Shown here piece by piece: positions 46,243 to 56,110 of a stretch of 64,000 nt of DNA (the stretch's first letter is position 1; every line of letters starts with the position of its first letter). A model generated the notes under the pieces. That model searched no databases and was not told where the DNA came from. It saw only the letters and a list, made by a program, of their open reading frames with translations. The stretch spans positions 1 to 64,000 of the forward strand of contig JABLUY010000178.1 in NCBI GenBank assembly GCA_013306675.1. Reading direction: 5' to 3'. Source of the stretch: Thraustochytrium sp. TN22 (Eukaryota; Sar; Bigyra; Thraustochytrida; Thraustochytriidae). A program made the position numbers and the translations under genes.

Positions 46243-47415
46243 TTAGACCTTGCTGTAGTCGAGCTTGGTCTCGAGCTTCTTGAGCTCTGCCATCTTGCGG
46301 ACGGCCTTCATAAAGTCTGTCTCAACGATGTAGGAGCGGTCCTCGCGGATGGCGAAGAGGCCGGCCTCGGTGACGACGTTGCGGAGGTCAGCGCCGTTAA
46401 AGCCATCGGCGATCTTGACGACGGACTCGTAGTCAATCTCACCGCGCTTGGCGACCTTGCTGGAGTGGATCTTGAGGATTTCGATGCGCGAAGCCTCGTT
46501 CGGCAGCGGGATCTCGATCTTGCGGTCAAGGCGGCCCGGGCGCAGGAGCGCCGGATCGAGAATGTCGGGGCGGTTGGTGGCCATGACGACCTTGACCTTG
46601 CCGAGCGAGTCGAAGCCGTCGAGCTGGTTGAGCAGCTCCATGAGCGTGCGCTGGATCTCGCGATCCGCCGAGGTGCCCTCGGAGAAGCGGCGGCCGCCAA
46701 TGGCGTCGATCTCGTCAAAGAACATGACGCTCGGCTCGTGGTCGCGGGCGTAGTTGAACATCTCGCGAATGAGGCGCGCACTCTCGCCAATGTACTTGTC
46801 GACCACGCCGCTGGCGACGCACGAGATGAAGGTGGCCTGCAGGTTGCAGGCGAGTGCGCGCGCCAGCAGCGTCTTGCCGGTGCCGGGCGGACCATACAGC
46901 AGCACGCCCTTGGGCGGCTTGATGCCCACGCGGAAGAAGAGTTCTGGGTTCGTGAGCGGCAGCTCGATGGTCTCGCGCATCTTGCGGATCTCCTCGTTCA
47001 GGCCGCCGACGTCGGTGTACGAGATGGAGCCGGGCTCGTCCGCGATCATTGTGTACACGCCGGGGTCCACCTCGCGCGGCAGCGCGCGCATGATGGTCAG
47101 CGTCGTCATGTCCAGCGACACGCGCGTGCCCGGCACGAGCTTGGCCTTGTCCACCTTCTTGCGCACGCCCACCACGTACCGCGGGCCGCTCGACGCCTTG
47201 ACGATGTACCGCTCCTCACCCAGCTCCTTGAGCACCTCGCCGATGATCTGCCCCACGCTCTGCAGCGCCTTGAGGTCGTCCTCCGTCTTCTCGTAGTCCT
47301 TGGTCAGCTCCTTCATCTTGTTGCGCATCGCCTTCACCTTGGCCTCCATCTCCCGGTGCTTCACCAGCACGCGCCGGTACTCGTCCAGCACCTCATTGCG
47401 CTCCGACGACGGCAT
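46243..47415 (-). CDS. RPT4: 26S proteasome ATPase Rpt4
   Basis: A 390-residue AAA ATPase of the 19S regulatory particle base (PSMC6 in animals). An N-terminal coiled coil ([20 protein letters not shown]) precedes an OB domain with [28 protein letters not shown] and [18 protein letters not shown]. The ATPase domain has Walker A GPPGTGKT, Walker B MFFDEIDA, the ISS region [20 protein letters not shown] and the arginine fingers in [10 protein letters not shown]. The block [18 protein letters not shown] and the end [10 protein letters not shown] identify Rpt4 rather than the other five Rpt proteins. The length is normal and no intron is needed. Confidence 0.96.
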   Translation of the reverse strand: MPSSERNEVLDEYRRVLVKHREMEAKVKAMRNKMKELTKDYEKTEDDLKALQSVGQIIGEVLKELGEERYIVKASSGPRYVVGVRKKVDKAKLVPGTRVSLDMTTLTIMRALPREVDPGVYTMIADEPGSISYTDVGGLNEEIRKMRETIELPLTNPELFFRVGIKPPKGVLLYGPPGTGKTLLARALACNLQATFISCVASGVVDKYIGESARLIREMFNYARDHEPSVMFFDEIDAIGGRRFSEGTSADREIQRTLMELLNQLDGFDSLGKVKVVMATNRPDILDPALLRPGRLDRKIEIPLPNEASRIEILKIHSSKVAKRGEIDYESVVKIADGFNGADLRNVVTEAGLFAIREDRSYIVETDFMKAVRKMAELKKLETKLDYSKV

Positions 47416-48067
47416 CCTCCCGCGCCGCGACCCGCGCCGCGCCCTCGCACCGGACTGCCTGCTGCCGCGCCGACCGCGCCTGCCGCCCGCCGCCGGCGAA
47501 GCTTCACCGGCCGCCCCGCGGCTCCCGCTGTTACCGGCCCGCCCGCTCCCGGATCATGAAGCCTCAAGGATCCTGGAGCTAGCTCGTAGCTCTACAGCTC
47601 TAGCTAGCTAGCTAGAGACAGGCGCGGCGGCGCGGCGACGCGCAGCGCCGGGCGGAGCGTTGGCGGAGAGGGCGCCGGCGAGACGAGGACTCGGAGCGCC
47701 AAGAGAGCAAGCGGAAACGCTGGGCAGAGGAACGGCGGCGATGCAGAGCGGAAAAGGACACGGGGAGCGCGGCCGAGGTTGACCCCGGCGAGGTCGACCC
47801 CGGCGAGCTTGACCGCGGCGAGGATGACCCAGGCGAAGTCCCCCAGGCAGGGCGACCGCGCGGCAAAGAAAAAGAGGAGTGACTCGGAATGATGCACGCT
47901 GAAAAAGACGACCAAGGAGTACGGGAAAAGATATCTCTTGCAGCTTGGTGGGTATACCAGGTACCCTACCCACAACACCAGGGCGCTGAAAAGCTGTCGC
48001 CCTTGCGTTTGACAACCTCGTCTTTGGAGGTTTTGGCACAAAGGCCTTGGCATGAAGGAAACCGAGC
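47416..48067. other. Intergenic; minor repeats
   Basis: A CTAG-rich stretch lies at about 47578-47612 and a 15-bp repeat of the type GACCCCGGCGAGGTC at about 47780-47842 (four to five units). No gene is seen. Confidence 0.45.
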
Positions 48068-49291
48068 TCATGTCAGCGTGGCTCCGCTACGGTAGGAAGC
48101 CTGCGTGCCAGAGAATTGGACGGTGCGAGCAGCAGTCTCGTTGGCAAAGGTGCACGCGTCGCGCAGCGAGTGACCGTGGCTGAGAGAGGCGGCGAGGGCG
48201 CCGACGAAGCTGTCGCCAGCGCCCACGGTGTCGACGGCGACGCAGGAAATGCCGGGGATGGCAAAGAGGTCTACGTCGGAGGAGGTTGTGCGCTCTGCGA
48301 GCATGGCGCCATGCTCACCTAGTGTGAGGACGGCGGCGCGGAGCGAGGTGAAGCGAGTGAGCAAGGCGGCGGCGGCGTCAGCGCCGTGGGCCGCGAGGAC
48401 GCGCGAAGGATCCCAGTCCAGAAGCTGCGCGGCCTCGACCTCGTTGAGGCAGAGCAGATCGCTGGCGGCGCAGAGCGCCCAGAGACGGTCGTCGGCGAGG
48501 TCGGGGGGTACGGGCGCGACGTTGAGAATGCGCAGCGCACTGGGCGGCGCCATGGCGAAGGCTGCGAGGGAGGCGTCCATCCTGGCCTCAAGCTGGCAGA
48601 GCACAATTGCGGCGCGCTGCAGCACGGGGGCTGCCGCGGCAACATCCGCGGCATCAATGTTCGCGTTGGCGCCTGGCGAGACGACAATGGCGTTCTGACC
48701 GTGCGCGTCGACCATGACGGCTGCGAAGCCGGTGGGCAGCGCAAGGTCGGTGCGCACGAAGGCGCAGTCGACGCCGGCCGCCTGAAGCGCGCTGAGCGTG
48801 GCGGTGCCGCGCGCATCCTGGCCTACGCGCGACACAAAGCTGACCTTCTCCGGGCCCAGCAGCAGGGCCGCCTGCACGGCCTGGTTGGCGCCCTTACCGC
48901 CAAAGTCCTCGCTCGCGGCTGAGCTCAGCACCGTCTCACCGCGGCCTGGCAGGCGGTCCACCTGCAGCTTGCAGTCCACGACATTCTGCGCACGAAGGAG
49001 ACCATGAGCCTCTCGAATTCTACGTCCATTGCCCTGGCGCTCTCCACCTTCGCTAGCCTGTTCTTAGGAACTCACAATGCCCACAACGGCGACCGTGCTG
49101 GTAGAGCTCTTGTTGCTCTCGGCGGCGGCGGTGGTGCTGCTGCTCCTGTTGCACCGCGCGCCGCCGAAGACGGCCCAGCTGGCGCTGATGGCGCTGGTGC
49201 TGGCGCTGGCGCTGGCGCTGGCGCTGGTGCTGGTAACCTTGCTGCAGAGGGCCGCGCGGCCGCGCACGGCCGGCCACGCGGCGCGCAGCAT
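48068..49291 (-). CDS. Ribokinase-like PfkB carbohydrate kinase, two exons
   Basis: Exon 1 is 49076-49291 and exon 2 is 48068-48985. The 90-bp intron begins GTGAGT and ends GCGCAG in phase 0, giving 377 residues. The splice restores the ribokinase start: exon 1 ends TVAVVGI and exon 2 begins NVVDCKLQVDRLPGRGET. FGGKGANQA, SFVSRVGQDARG, a CLNEVEA block and the catalytic DTVGAGDSFVGAL signature follow. It probably phosphorylates ribose or a related sugar or nucleoside. The first 60 residues are Ser/Ala-rich with Arg and few acids (MLRAAWPAVRGRAALCSK), a possible mitochondrial presequence. Without the splice there is no ATG in frame. Confidence 0.88.
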
Positions 49292-49479
49292 GGGCACGCG
49301 CCGAGTGGAGCGGAGAGAGAGAGGTCTGTAGCGCAGGCGGCTTTGCAGTGGTGACCAGCAAGTCTGGCGTGAACGGTTCGTGCTCAACCTCATCAAGTCC
49401 GCAGAAGCAGAACTCCTACCCGAGCGCGCGCAAGGCGAGGCGCGGCGCGGCGGCGGCGCAGCGGCCGGCGCCGGCTACC
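49292..49479. promoter_or_regulatory. 188-bp divergent intergenic region
   Basis: Start codons of the ribokinase (minus) and the large protein (plus) are 188 bp apart, so both promoters must lie here or overlap the first exons. No specific motif was identified. Confidence 0.4.
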
Positions 49480-52356
49480 ATGGACGGCCAGCAGGGGGGG
49501 GCACAAGCGCAGGCGCAGGCGCAGGCGCAGGCGCAAGCGCAAGCGCAAGCGCAGGCACAGACCGAGGCACAGGCGCAGGCACCGTCGCAGGAGACAGGCA
49601 CAAGCTCGAGCGGTACGAGCAGCAGCAGGATAGAGGGGACGGCGAAGCAGGAGCTGGCGCCCGGCGTGGACGGGCTGGCGGTGGGCGTGGAGGGCATCGA
49701 ACTGCAGTACCCGCTGCCGGCGGGCGTGGAAGATGAGTCGGCGATGCGCACGGTCAAGTGCTCGTGCGGTGAGCTCGTGCTCGTACCCAAAGACGTGGCA
49801 ATCTTTAGGTGCGGCGCGTGCGAGCAGGTGATGCAGCTGGTGCAGGGGCCGACGGAGGCGGAGCGACAGCGCATGGAGCAGTTTGCGCTGCAAAAGTGGA
49901 TGGTGCGCGAGGCGGTGAGCCGCGAGCTGGACGCCTGGCTGGACGGGCGCGAGAAGTTCGACGAGTCGTCGCAGACGCTGGTGTCGCGGTTCTACCGCAA
50001 GCTGACAGAGTTCCCGCTGTTCAAAAACCCGGGGCAAGAGGAGCGCGTGGACGAAGTGCTGCTGCAGCTGTTCAAGTTCTTGCCGATGCTGGAGGCGAAG
50101 CTGACGCGTATGACGGACGCGCGCACGAGCGTGAGGCAGCGGTTCGTGAACTACATTGCCGGGCCGGTCTTTTACGCGACGTTTGGCGATGAGCTCGGAT
50201 CGGTGCTGTTCGGCGACTCGCGCGGCGAGAAGAACGACGCGTTCAAGGCGGAGCTGGTGAACCTGCTCAAGGAGGTGGAGAAGCCGGACGGTATTTCGAC
50301 ACTGATCGAGGCGCTGGAGTCGGCGCACAGCATCGAGGAGCTGCCCGCTCCGTTCCGCAGGCTGATGCACGCGCAGGCGGAGGCGGCCGTGGCGAACCTG
50401 GAGCACTCGCTGGCAAAGCCGCGCAGCAGGTCCAAGCTCAAGAGCCTGTACCGGCTGGTGCCGCGCAACGCGATCTTGAAGCTGATGAAGATGAACACGG
50501 GTGCGTCCGGGCTGGTGTCGTCGGCCATCAACATTTTCATGGTGCGTCCGTTTGGACACCGCAGCCTGATGCAGCGCATGGCGGCGACCTCGCTGGGCAT
50601 TACGGACTCGGAGCAGATGGCGGCTGTGGCGTCGAAGCGGCTGAGCGCGGAGGTGCGCGAGCGGTGCCTGGCGTACGTGACGCACTACGACGGCGAGCAC
50701 CTGATCGACATTTGGTATGCGACGGACGAGGAGATTCTGGCATTTCTGGAGGATGCGCAGCTGGCGGCGCAGTGGGGCTGCTCGGCGATCCCGCAGGACC
50801 AGCTGCGCGACCTGCGGCGCCAGTGCGAGGAGTACCGCAGCGCGGTGCTGGCTTCGGGCATGCACTCGCAGAGCTACCAGGGGCTGGATGACGAGGAGGA
50901 GGATGACGAGGAGGATGCGCACTCGCAGGGCTCGGACCTGGACGACCTGGACGCGACCAATGTGGAGGAGGAGATGGCAGGGCACGAGTTGGAGCTGGGC
51001 GCAGACGGCGCTGTCAAGGCCGCAAGCAGCGGCGAGGGCGCGAGCGCGACGGCCAAGGCGCCTGCAGGTGGCGGCGGGCGCAAGCCGAAGCGCGCGAACT
51101 CATTCTTCCGCCGGCGCAGCCGCCGGCTGGAGGCAGAGGCGGACAAGCACCCGCTTCAGTACATTCGTATCTTCTGCTACGAGGAAATGAACCGGCAGCT
51201 GGGCGACATGGCGCTGGAGCTGCTGGGCGACCCGGTGGTGGAGCGATTTATCCGCGTGGTGGTGCCGGTGATGCAGCGACATATGATCCAGAGCGTGACG
51301 TCGCGTGGCAGCGGTTTTATTCCGCTGCTGGAGGGGCTCTTTGATGCGTGGAAGCACGTCTTGAAGCTGCACGGCGACAAGGACCTGACGGAGGCGAGCC
51401 GGCGGCACGCGTACTCCGAGGTGGTGGCACGCGTGCAGGGGCAAATCTTCACGCTGGTCCACAACTTGGTCCGCAGCGATCGTACCAACACGTGGCACGA
51501 GCTGGCGTACTGGCTGGTGGACTTTTACAACTCGTCGCGTCTTGACCTGGACACGGACGCGATGATCGAGGCCATGCCGGCCGAGCAGGCCGCCAGCGTC
51601 CAACAGGAGGCCGCCCTCCTGCGCGAGCGCCAGTTGCGCAACGCGCAGCGCACGCTGGGCAGCCCGAGTCTCCCTCTCCCGGAGATTCGCGCAGCGCAGA
51701 TCCTTGTGGACCGCTTCCGCGAGCGCATCGTGGACGGTCTGTTCAACGCGCACGATCGGAGCGCGAGCGTGCGCGAGGCGCCGGGCGCCGGGCACCTCTT
51801 GCCGAAGCGTCTGCGCACTGGGCCCTCGCTGCGCATCCGCGCCGAGGAGCTCCTCCTGACGCATCTGGAGGTGATTTACTCGTACGAGGACTCTTCCGGC
51901 ATGTCGCGCCGCGGGTACGAGCAGCTGCAGCTGGACTTTAACATATCCGGCAAGAGTGACACCGAGTCGCTCCTGTGGATTCGGCGTTCGCTGCCTGACC
52001 ACTCCACCACGGCGGACGGCACGGAGCTGGGCTGGATGAAGCCCATCACGGCGGTCCGCGTGCAGGAGAACGCCGACGCTCGTGCCGAGGCTGCCCTGCG
52101 GGCCCAGGGCTTTGCCAAGGTCGCCAAGGCCCTCGATAAGCGGGAGGTCTTCTTGTGGTATTCGCGCACGTCGGAGGAGAAGCCGATTCGCAATCTCAGC
52201 GCGATCCGCCTCGACGATCCGCACGCGCGTCTCCGAGAGGATGCTCTCCTTGCGACAGGTTACAAGCGCTTGGACCCAATCATTCGCTCGCAGCGATCCG
52301 CAGGCTTTTTCTCCTCTGCGTCCAAAGCTGCCATTGCCATCTTTGTCCAGCGTTGA
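49480..52356 (+). CDS. Large helical protein with Gln-Ala repeat and zinc-ribbon-like motif
   Basis: A 958-residue protein that I do not confidently assign. Residues 2-35 are a Gln-Ala repeat encoded by a CAGGCG hexanucleotide. Around residue 92 a KCSCGELVLVPKDVAIFRCG segment with a further CEQVM has the C-x-C/C-x2-C spacing of a small zinc ribbon. The rest is predicted all-helical in two blocks, SRFYRKLTEFPLFKNPG to about residue 480 and, after an acidic linker and a basic KRANSFFRRRSRR patch, QYIRIFCYEEMNRQLGDMAL to about 800. The second block weakly recalls helical regions that accompany PX domains in fungal proteins. A C-terminal beta-rich segment follows. Confidence in coding is high; in function, none. 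Confidence 0.75.
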   Translation: MDGQQGGAQAQAQAQAQAQAQAQAQAQTEAQAQAPSQETGTSSSGTSSSRIEGTAKQELAPGVDGLAVGVEGIELQYPLPAGVEDESAMRTVKCSCGELVLVPKDVAIFRCGACEQVMQLVQGPTEAERQRMEQFALQKWMVREAVSRELDAWLDGREKFDESSQTLVSRFYRKLTEFPLFKNPGQEERVDEVLLQLFKFLPMLEAKLTRMTDARTSVRQRFVNYIAGPVFYATFGDELGSVLFGDSRGEKNDAFKAELVNLLKEVEKPDGISTLIEALESAHSIEELPAPFRRLMHAQAEAAVANLEHSLAKPRSRSKLKSLYRLVPRNAILKLMKMNTGASGLVSSAINIFMVRPFGHRSLMQRMAATSLGITDSEQMAAVASKRLSAEVRERCLAYVTHYDGEHLIDIWYATDEEILAFLEDAQLAAQWGCSAIPQDQLRDLRRQCEEYRSAVLASGMHSQSYQGLDDEEEDDEEDAHSQGSDLDDLDATNVEEEMAGHELELGADGAVKAASSGEGASATAKAPAGGGGRKPKRANSFFRRRSRRLEAEADKHPLQYIRIFCYEEMNRQLGDMALELLGDPVVERFIRVVVPVMQRHMIQSVTSRGSGFIPLLEGLFDAWKHVLKLHGDKDLTEASRRHAYSEVVARVQGQIFTLVHNLVRSDRTNTWHELAYWLVDFYNSSRLDLDTDAMIEAMPAEQAASVQQEAALLRERQLRNAQRTLGSPSLPLPEIRAAQILVDRFRERIVDGLFNAHDRSASVREAPGAGHLLPKRLRTGPSLRIRAEELLLTHLEVIYSYEDSSGMSRRGYEQLQLDFNISGKSDTESLLWIRRSLPDHSTTADGTELGWMKPITAVRVQENADARAEAALRAQGFAKVAKALDKREVFLWYSRTSEEKPIRNLSAIRLDDPHARLREDALLATGYKRLDPIIRSQRSAGFFSSASKAAIAIFVQR

Positions 52357-52806
52357 GAGTTGTCATCTCTGCCCAATGACAAGAACCATGTCGCTGCCCA
52401 GCGATACGATGCATGCCACTGCTCTCGTCGCTCAGCGACAAGAAGCATGCCACAGCCACAGCGAGCAACTTGCATACATTTTGCCGCATACCGCATGCCA
52501 AGCAGGCAAACCAACTCAAAGCTCAGACACGCGCGCGCTACACAAGCTACGGCGACGAGACGCACACGAGGAGCAAGCCCGCGCCCAAGCGGGCTCAACG
52601 ATGCCTGTCAGCACACTCCGCCGCGCCGCGCGTGCGAAAAAGAACCACGACAAGCCGCCTAGGAGTGAAATGAGAATCAAAACATTGCCGTTTTCTTCCG
52701 GGTACTCGTAATGGACCCGCGTTGACATCAAAACCATGAACTTGGTCTTGCCTCTCACCGCACAAGCGTTGTCCAGCGAGCCAATGCACAGATGATACGT
52801 TGCAAG
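52357..52806. other. Convergent spacer
   Basis: It lies tail to tail between the large helical protein and the coiled-coil gene. The short phrase CTCGTCGCTCAGCGACAAGAAGCATGCC lies within weakly repeated sequence (52376-52455). No gene is seen. Confidence 0.4.
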
Positions 52807-53509
52807 TTAGGGTACCGGGGCCGCTCCAGCTCCGCTGTTGGTGAGATTCGCAAGCGGCTTGCCAGCAGTAGCCTTGTCAAAGCCGGCCTTCATGATGAAT
52901 TGGCGCTGGAGCGTCAACTTGTCTTGCAAGGTGGTGACCTGCGTGCGCCAGCGCTCCACCTCGTCGGTGCGCTCGCGCGTGATATCATTGATGGCGCGCT
53001 CCTGGTCCCGCGCGTGTTCCTCGAGGCGAGCGATTTCCCTTTTCGCCGCTTCGAGGTCCTGGGCCATGGCAGCCTCCACATGCGCCGCACGATCTTGTGC
53101 AGCGTCTGCGCGCGCGCGCGCCTCCTGGAGCTCTTCGTGTGCATGCTCAGTCTGCGTCGAGGCGCGCAGCCTCTCCAGCTCGGCCTGCAGCTCTAATCTC
53201 GCCGCGACTTCTTGCTGCAGCTGCTCCTCCATCTCCGCCATGGTCTCCAGCGTAGACGCGCGCTCAATCGAGTAGAACTCGCGATCCTCTTGCTGCACGT
53301 GGTTCGCGATACATGGTGAGCAAGCGACCGGCACTGCGCGCCGCGGAGATTCATCAACGTACGTGTAGCGTGGACAAGTACCTGACCTCGTCCTGCGCCC
53401 TGCCAAGCTGCGCGGCGAGCGAGAGATCCCCATCGCCGTGCCGCTGCTGCTGCTGCTCTTGCTGCTGCTCTTGCTGCTGCCTGTGCAGCTGCTGCGTGAG
53501 CAGGTCCAT
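52807..53509 (-). CDS. Coiled-coil protein, two exons
   Basis: Exon 1 is 53363-53509 and exon 2 is 52807-53292. The 70-bp intron starts GTACGT and ends GTGCAG in phase 0, giving 210 residues. Exon 1 encodes MDLLTQQLHRQQQEQQQE, a Gln-rich start, and DEVRYLSTLH; exon 2 continues QEDREFYSIERASTLETM and then a near-continuous heptad-patterned coiled coil to residue 190. An in-frame alternative donor (GTCAGG) 24 bp earlier would remove eight residues. No family is recognised; small coiled-coil proteins of this size occur in axonemes and basal bodies, but there is no direct sign of that here. Confidence 0.7.
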
Positions 53510-54249
53510 GATCTGCCTTGGCACGTCTGTCTGCACGCCTGTGCGCCTACGCGCCTGTGCGCCTTCGCGCCTGTGCTCCTACGCGCCTGCGCGCCTATGC
53601 GCCCGCGCTCCCGCGCGCCCGCGCGCCCGCGCGCCCGCGCGCCTGCTGGGCCGAACGAGGCTTGGCGGTTTGCGACAGCGTGCTCATGTCAGCACGTGTG
53701 CAACGACCACGGCGACTTGTCACCTGTCAGAATGATGATGAAGGCGGGCAGACTCGGACGAGAGCAAGCGAGAGCAAGCGCAATGCTGAGCCTGAGCAAT
53801 CGATCGATCGCAAGACGCGACGCGATCGAGCACTCCGACACAGACAGTCCAGACCACGGACGACGAAGCCTCTGCTTGCGGCACGTGAACGCAGGCGAGC
53901 CCGCCCAGCCGTGTTTCGCTTCGGGCATCAGACCTCTCGACGGCCTCTCCTTCCTCTGCAACGCGTGGCCTTTGTTCTGCCACGCGGCCGGACGCATGAT
54001 TCGCATCACGCTTGCACGAGGCCCGCGCCGCCGCGCGCAGCTCTACGATAACTTCAAGTTTACAGCGAGAGGATTTATTGAGCGCGGACCAAGAGCAGGC
54101 GTCCCCAGGAGGGGTAACGCGGGGAAGCGTGGCAAGCACTGGCTGGCGGGCAGAAGCAGTTCCACGGTCCCGCGCGAGCGAGAGCGGCGCGCGGCGCGCG
54201 GCAGGCGGGCAGCGGCGCGGGCGGGCGGGCAGGCAGGCAGGCAGGCGAG
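53510..54249. other. Divergent 5' region with tandem repeats
   Basis: A 9-10-bp repeat (CGCGCCTGTGCGCCTACG and CGCGCGCCCG variants) spans about 53540-53643. A GGCAGGCAGG run at about 54226-54245 directly precedes the BRX1 ATG at 54250. No gene is seen. Confidence 0.5.
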
Positions 54250-55425
54250 ATGAAGCGCAAGCTGGCCAAGGGCGCCGCCATGCAGCGGCGGCGCGACAGC
54301 GCGGGTCCCGCGGCGGCGCCCGGCGCGGGCGGCGGGCGCGCTGCGCGCGCGCAGGCCCGCGCGACGCGCGCCAAGGTGGAGCAGGAGCACGAGGAGGAGA
54401 ACTCGGACGCGCAGGAGGAGATCGATGCGGAGATCGAGGAGCAGGTGCAGCTGGAGATGAGCTCGGAAGAGGACTCGGAGTCCGAGCAGGAGGAGGGGGA
54501 CGAGGAGGAGGCGAGCGCGCCGCGGGCAAAGCGGGTCAAGGGCGCCTTGTCGGCGGCGGACCAGGACATCATGAAGAAGCGGCAGGAGGAGACGGATCGC
54601 ATCGACAACGTGGTGCCGTACCGCAACAAGCAGCGCGTGCTGATCTTTTGCAGCCGCGGCATCACGTCGCGGTTCCGGCACCTGATGGACGACATGCGCG
54701 CGCTGCTGCCGCACCACCGGCGCGAGATTAAGCACGACACGAAGCGCAACCTGGGCGAGATTAACGAGCTGTGCGAGCTCAAGGGGTGCAACAACTGCAT
54801 GTTTTTCGAGGCGCGCAAGCGCAAGGACCTGTACCTGTGGCTGTGCAAGACGCCGAACGGGCCGTCGGTGAAGTTCCACGTGCTGAACATCCACACGATG
54901 GACGAGCTGCGTCTGAGCGGCAACTGCCTCAAGGGGTCGCGGCCGCTGCTGTCGTTCGCGCACGAGTTCGACCTGGACCCGACGCTGATGCTCATCAAGG
55001 AGATGTTCACGCAGATCTTTGGCACGCCGCGCGGGCACCCCAAGAGCAAGCCGTTCGTGGACCACGTGATGAGCCTGAGTTTGCTGGACGGCAAGATCTG
55101 GTTCCGGCACTTTCAGATTGTGGACTCGACGCACGACCCGGCGGAGATCGCACGCGCCATGAAGCTGGGCGAGGAGACGGTCAAGCTGGTGGAGATTGGC
55201 CCTCGTTTCGTGCTGGACCTCATCAAGGTCTTTGAAGGCAGCTTTGGCGGCCGCACGCTCGTGGCGAACCCTGCCTACATGACGCCCACGGCCGTGCGGT
55301 CGGAGTTCAAGCGCAGCTTGGGCTCGCGCTACGTGGCTCGCAAGGAGCGCGAGGAGAAGCGTGCCGAGCGTGCTGAGGTCAACGTCATGCCTCCCAACCC
55401 TGTGCGTGATGTCTTTCGTGCCTAA
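54250..55425 (+). CDS. BRX1: BRX1 ribosome biogenesis protein (Brix domain)
   Basis: A 391-residue nucleolar protein required for 60S subunit maturation. An Arg/Ala-rich then strongly acidic N-terminus (to about 115) leads to the Brix domain: RVLIFCSRGITSRFRHLMDD, MRALLPHHRREIKHD, LGEINELCELKGCNNCMFFE, RKRKDLYLWLCKTPNGPSVK and FHVLNIHTMDELR, followed by GNCLKGSRPLLSF and the later KIWFRHFQIV and EIGPRFVLDLIKVFEGSFGG. These are diagnostic for BRX1 within the Brix family (versus RPF1/2, IMP4, SSF1). The ATG at 54250 follows a GGCA repeat. It is the second 60S assembly factor in the window, with EBP2. Confidence 0.95.
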   Translation: MKRKLAKGAAMQRRRDSAGPAAAPGAGGGRAARAQARATRAKVEQEHEEENSDAQEEIDAEIEEQVQLEMSSEEDSESEQEEGDEEEASAPRAKRVKGALSAADQDIMKKRQEETDRIDNVVPYRNKQRVLIFCSRGITSRFRHLMDDMRALLPHHRREIKHDTKRNLGEINELCELKGCNNCMFFEARKRKDLYLWLCKTPNGPSVKFHVLNIHTMDELRLSGNCLKGSRPLLSFAHEFDLDPTLMLIKEMFTQIFGTPRGHPKSKPFVDHVMSLSLLDGKIWFRHFQIVDSTHDPAEIARAMKLGEETVKLVEIGPRFVLDLIKVFEGSFGGRTLVANPAYMTPTAVRSEFKRSLGSRYVARKEREEKRAERAEVNVMPPNPVRDVFRA

Positions 55426-55732
55426 AGCTAACAGTAAGAACCCATTGATTTCGGACTCGCAAGAGCCGCGTCGTATTCGTCATCGTTGATCATCATTGAT
55501 CATCACAAGGAGTTCAAATGTGTGCACTCTTTAATGCGGCAAACGAGCCCCTACTCTTCTCCGTCTCTCTTTCTCTCTCTCGCATTCTCTCGCTACTTGA
55601 ACTTGACCGTGAGAGAAGATCCTCGAATTGATCGTGGTGTGCGCAACACAACAGACGACCAAAGACCAAGACTCTCCTTCTCGCTTCTCTCGTCTCCCCT
55701 ACTCCGATCCGCTCGCGTCATTCGTCGATCGC
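55426..55732. other. Convergent spacer
   Basis: It lies tail to tail between BRX1 and the NDUFB2-like gene. CT-rich stretches occur near 55555-55590. No gene is seen. Confidence 0.4.
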
Positions 55733-56110
55733 TTAGTGGTGCTCGAGCTCAGGCTTCATGCCAGGCTCCTTGGTCCAGGAGAGCGCGTGGCCGTGGCCGT
55801 GGCCGTGGTCATCATGGCCATGGTCATCATCGCCATGGGCGTCCCAAGGGTGCTGGAGGCCCAGCACGTAAATGCCGTCCTCCTTTGCCCTGTAAAAGAT
55901 CCAGAGCCACATGAGCGTGCCGACGGCCTCGCCGAGCTGGATGTGGTGCTTGGCGACGTGCGGGACCTTGAAGTGGTTGTACTCCGGGCCGGCGCTGGTG
56001 CCGGCGCGGCGCACCTGCTGCTGCTGCTGCTGGCGCCACTGCGGCGCGGCGCGGCGCGCGCCCGCCGCCGCGGCCCTCCTCAGGGCGGCGCCCACCAGGC
56101 CGCCGCTCAT
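55733..56110 (-). CDS. NDUFB2-like subunit of mitochondrial complex I
   Basis: A 125-residue protein. The first 40 residues (MSGGLVGAALRRAAAAGARR and a short Gln run) look like a mitochondrial presequence. The core PEYNHFKVPHVAKHHIQLGE leads into the single membrane helix GTLMWLWIFYRAKEDGIYVL and the motif HPWDAHGDDDH, followed by a His/Gly/Asp-rich stretch. This matches plant-type NDUFB2, where the helix reads VMWFWVLYRAKQDG and the tail HPWDGHGDHGH. It is an accessory inner-membrane subunit of the P-module of NADH dehydrogenase. The start is the ATG at 56110; the much longer open frame upstream is compositional. Confidence 0.85.
   Translation of the reverse strand: MSGGLVGAALRRAAAAGARRAAPQWRQQQQQQVRRAGTSAGPEYNHFKVPHVAKHHIQLGEAVGTLMWLWIFYRAKEDGIYVLGLQHPWDAHGDDDHGHDDHGHGHGHALSWTKEPGMKPELEHH

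Noticed and set aside
48068-48979. Ribokinase starting at the GTG at 48979
   Set aside because: A nuclear eukaryotic gene needs ATG, and that start would lose the first beta strand of the PfkB fold.
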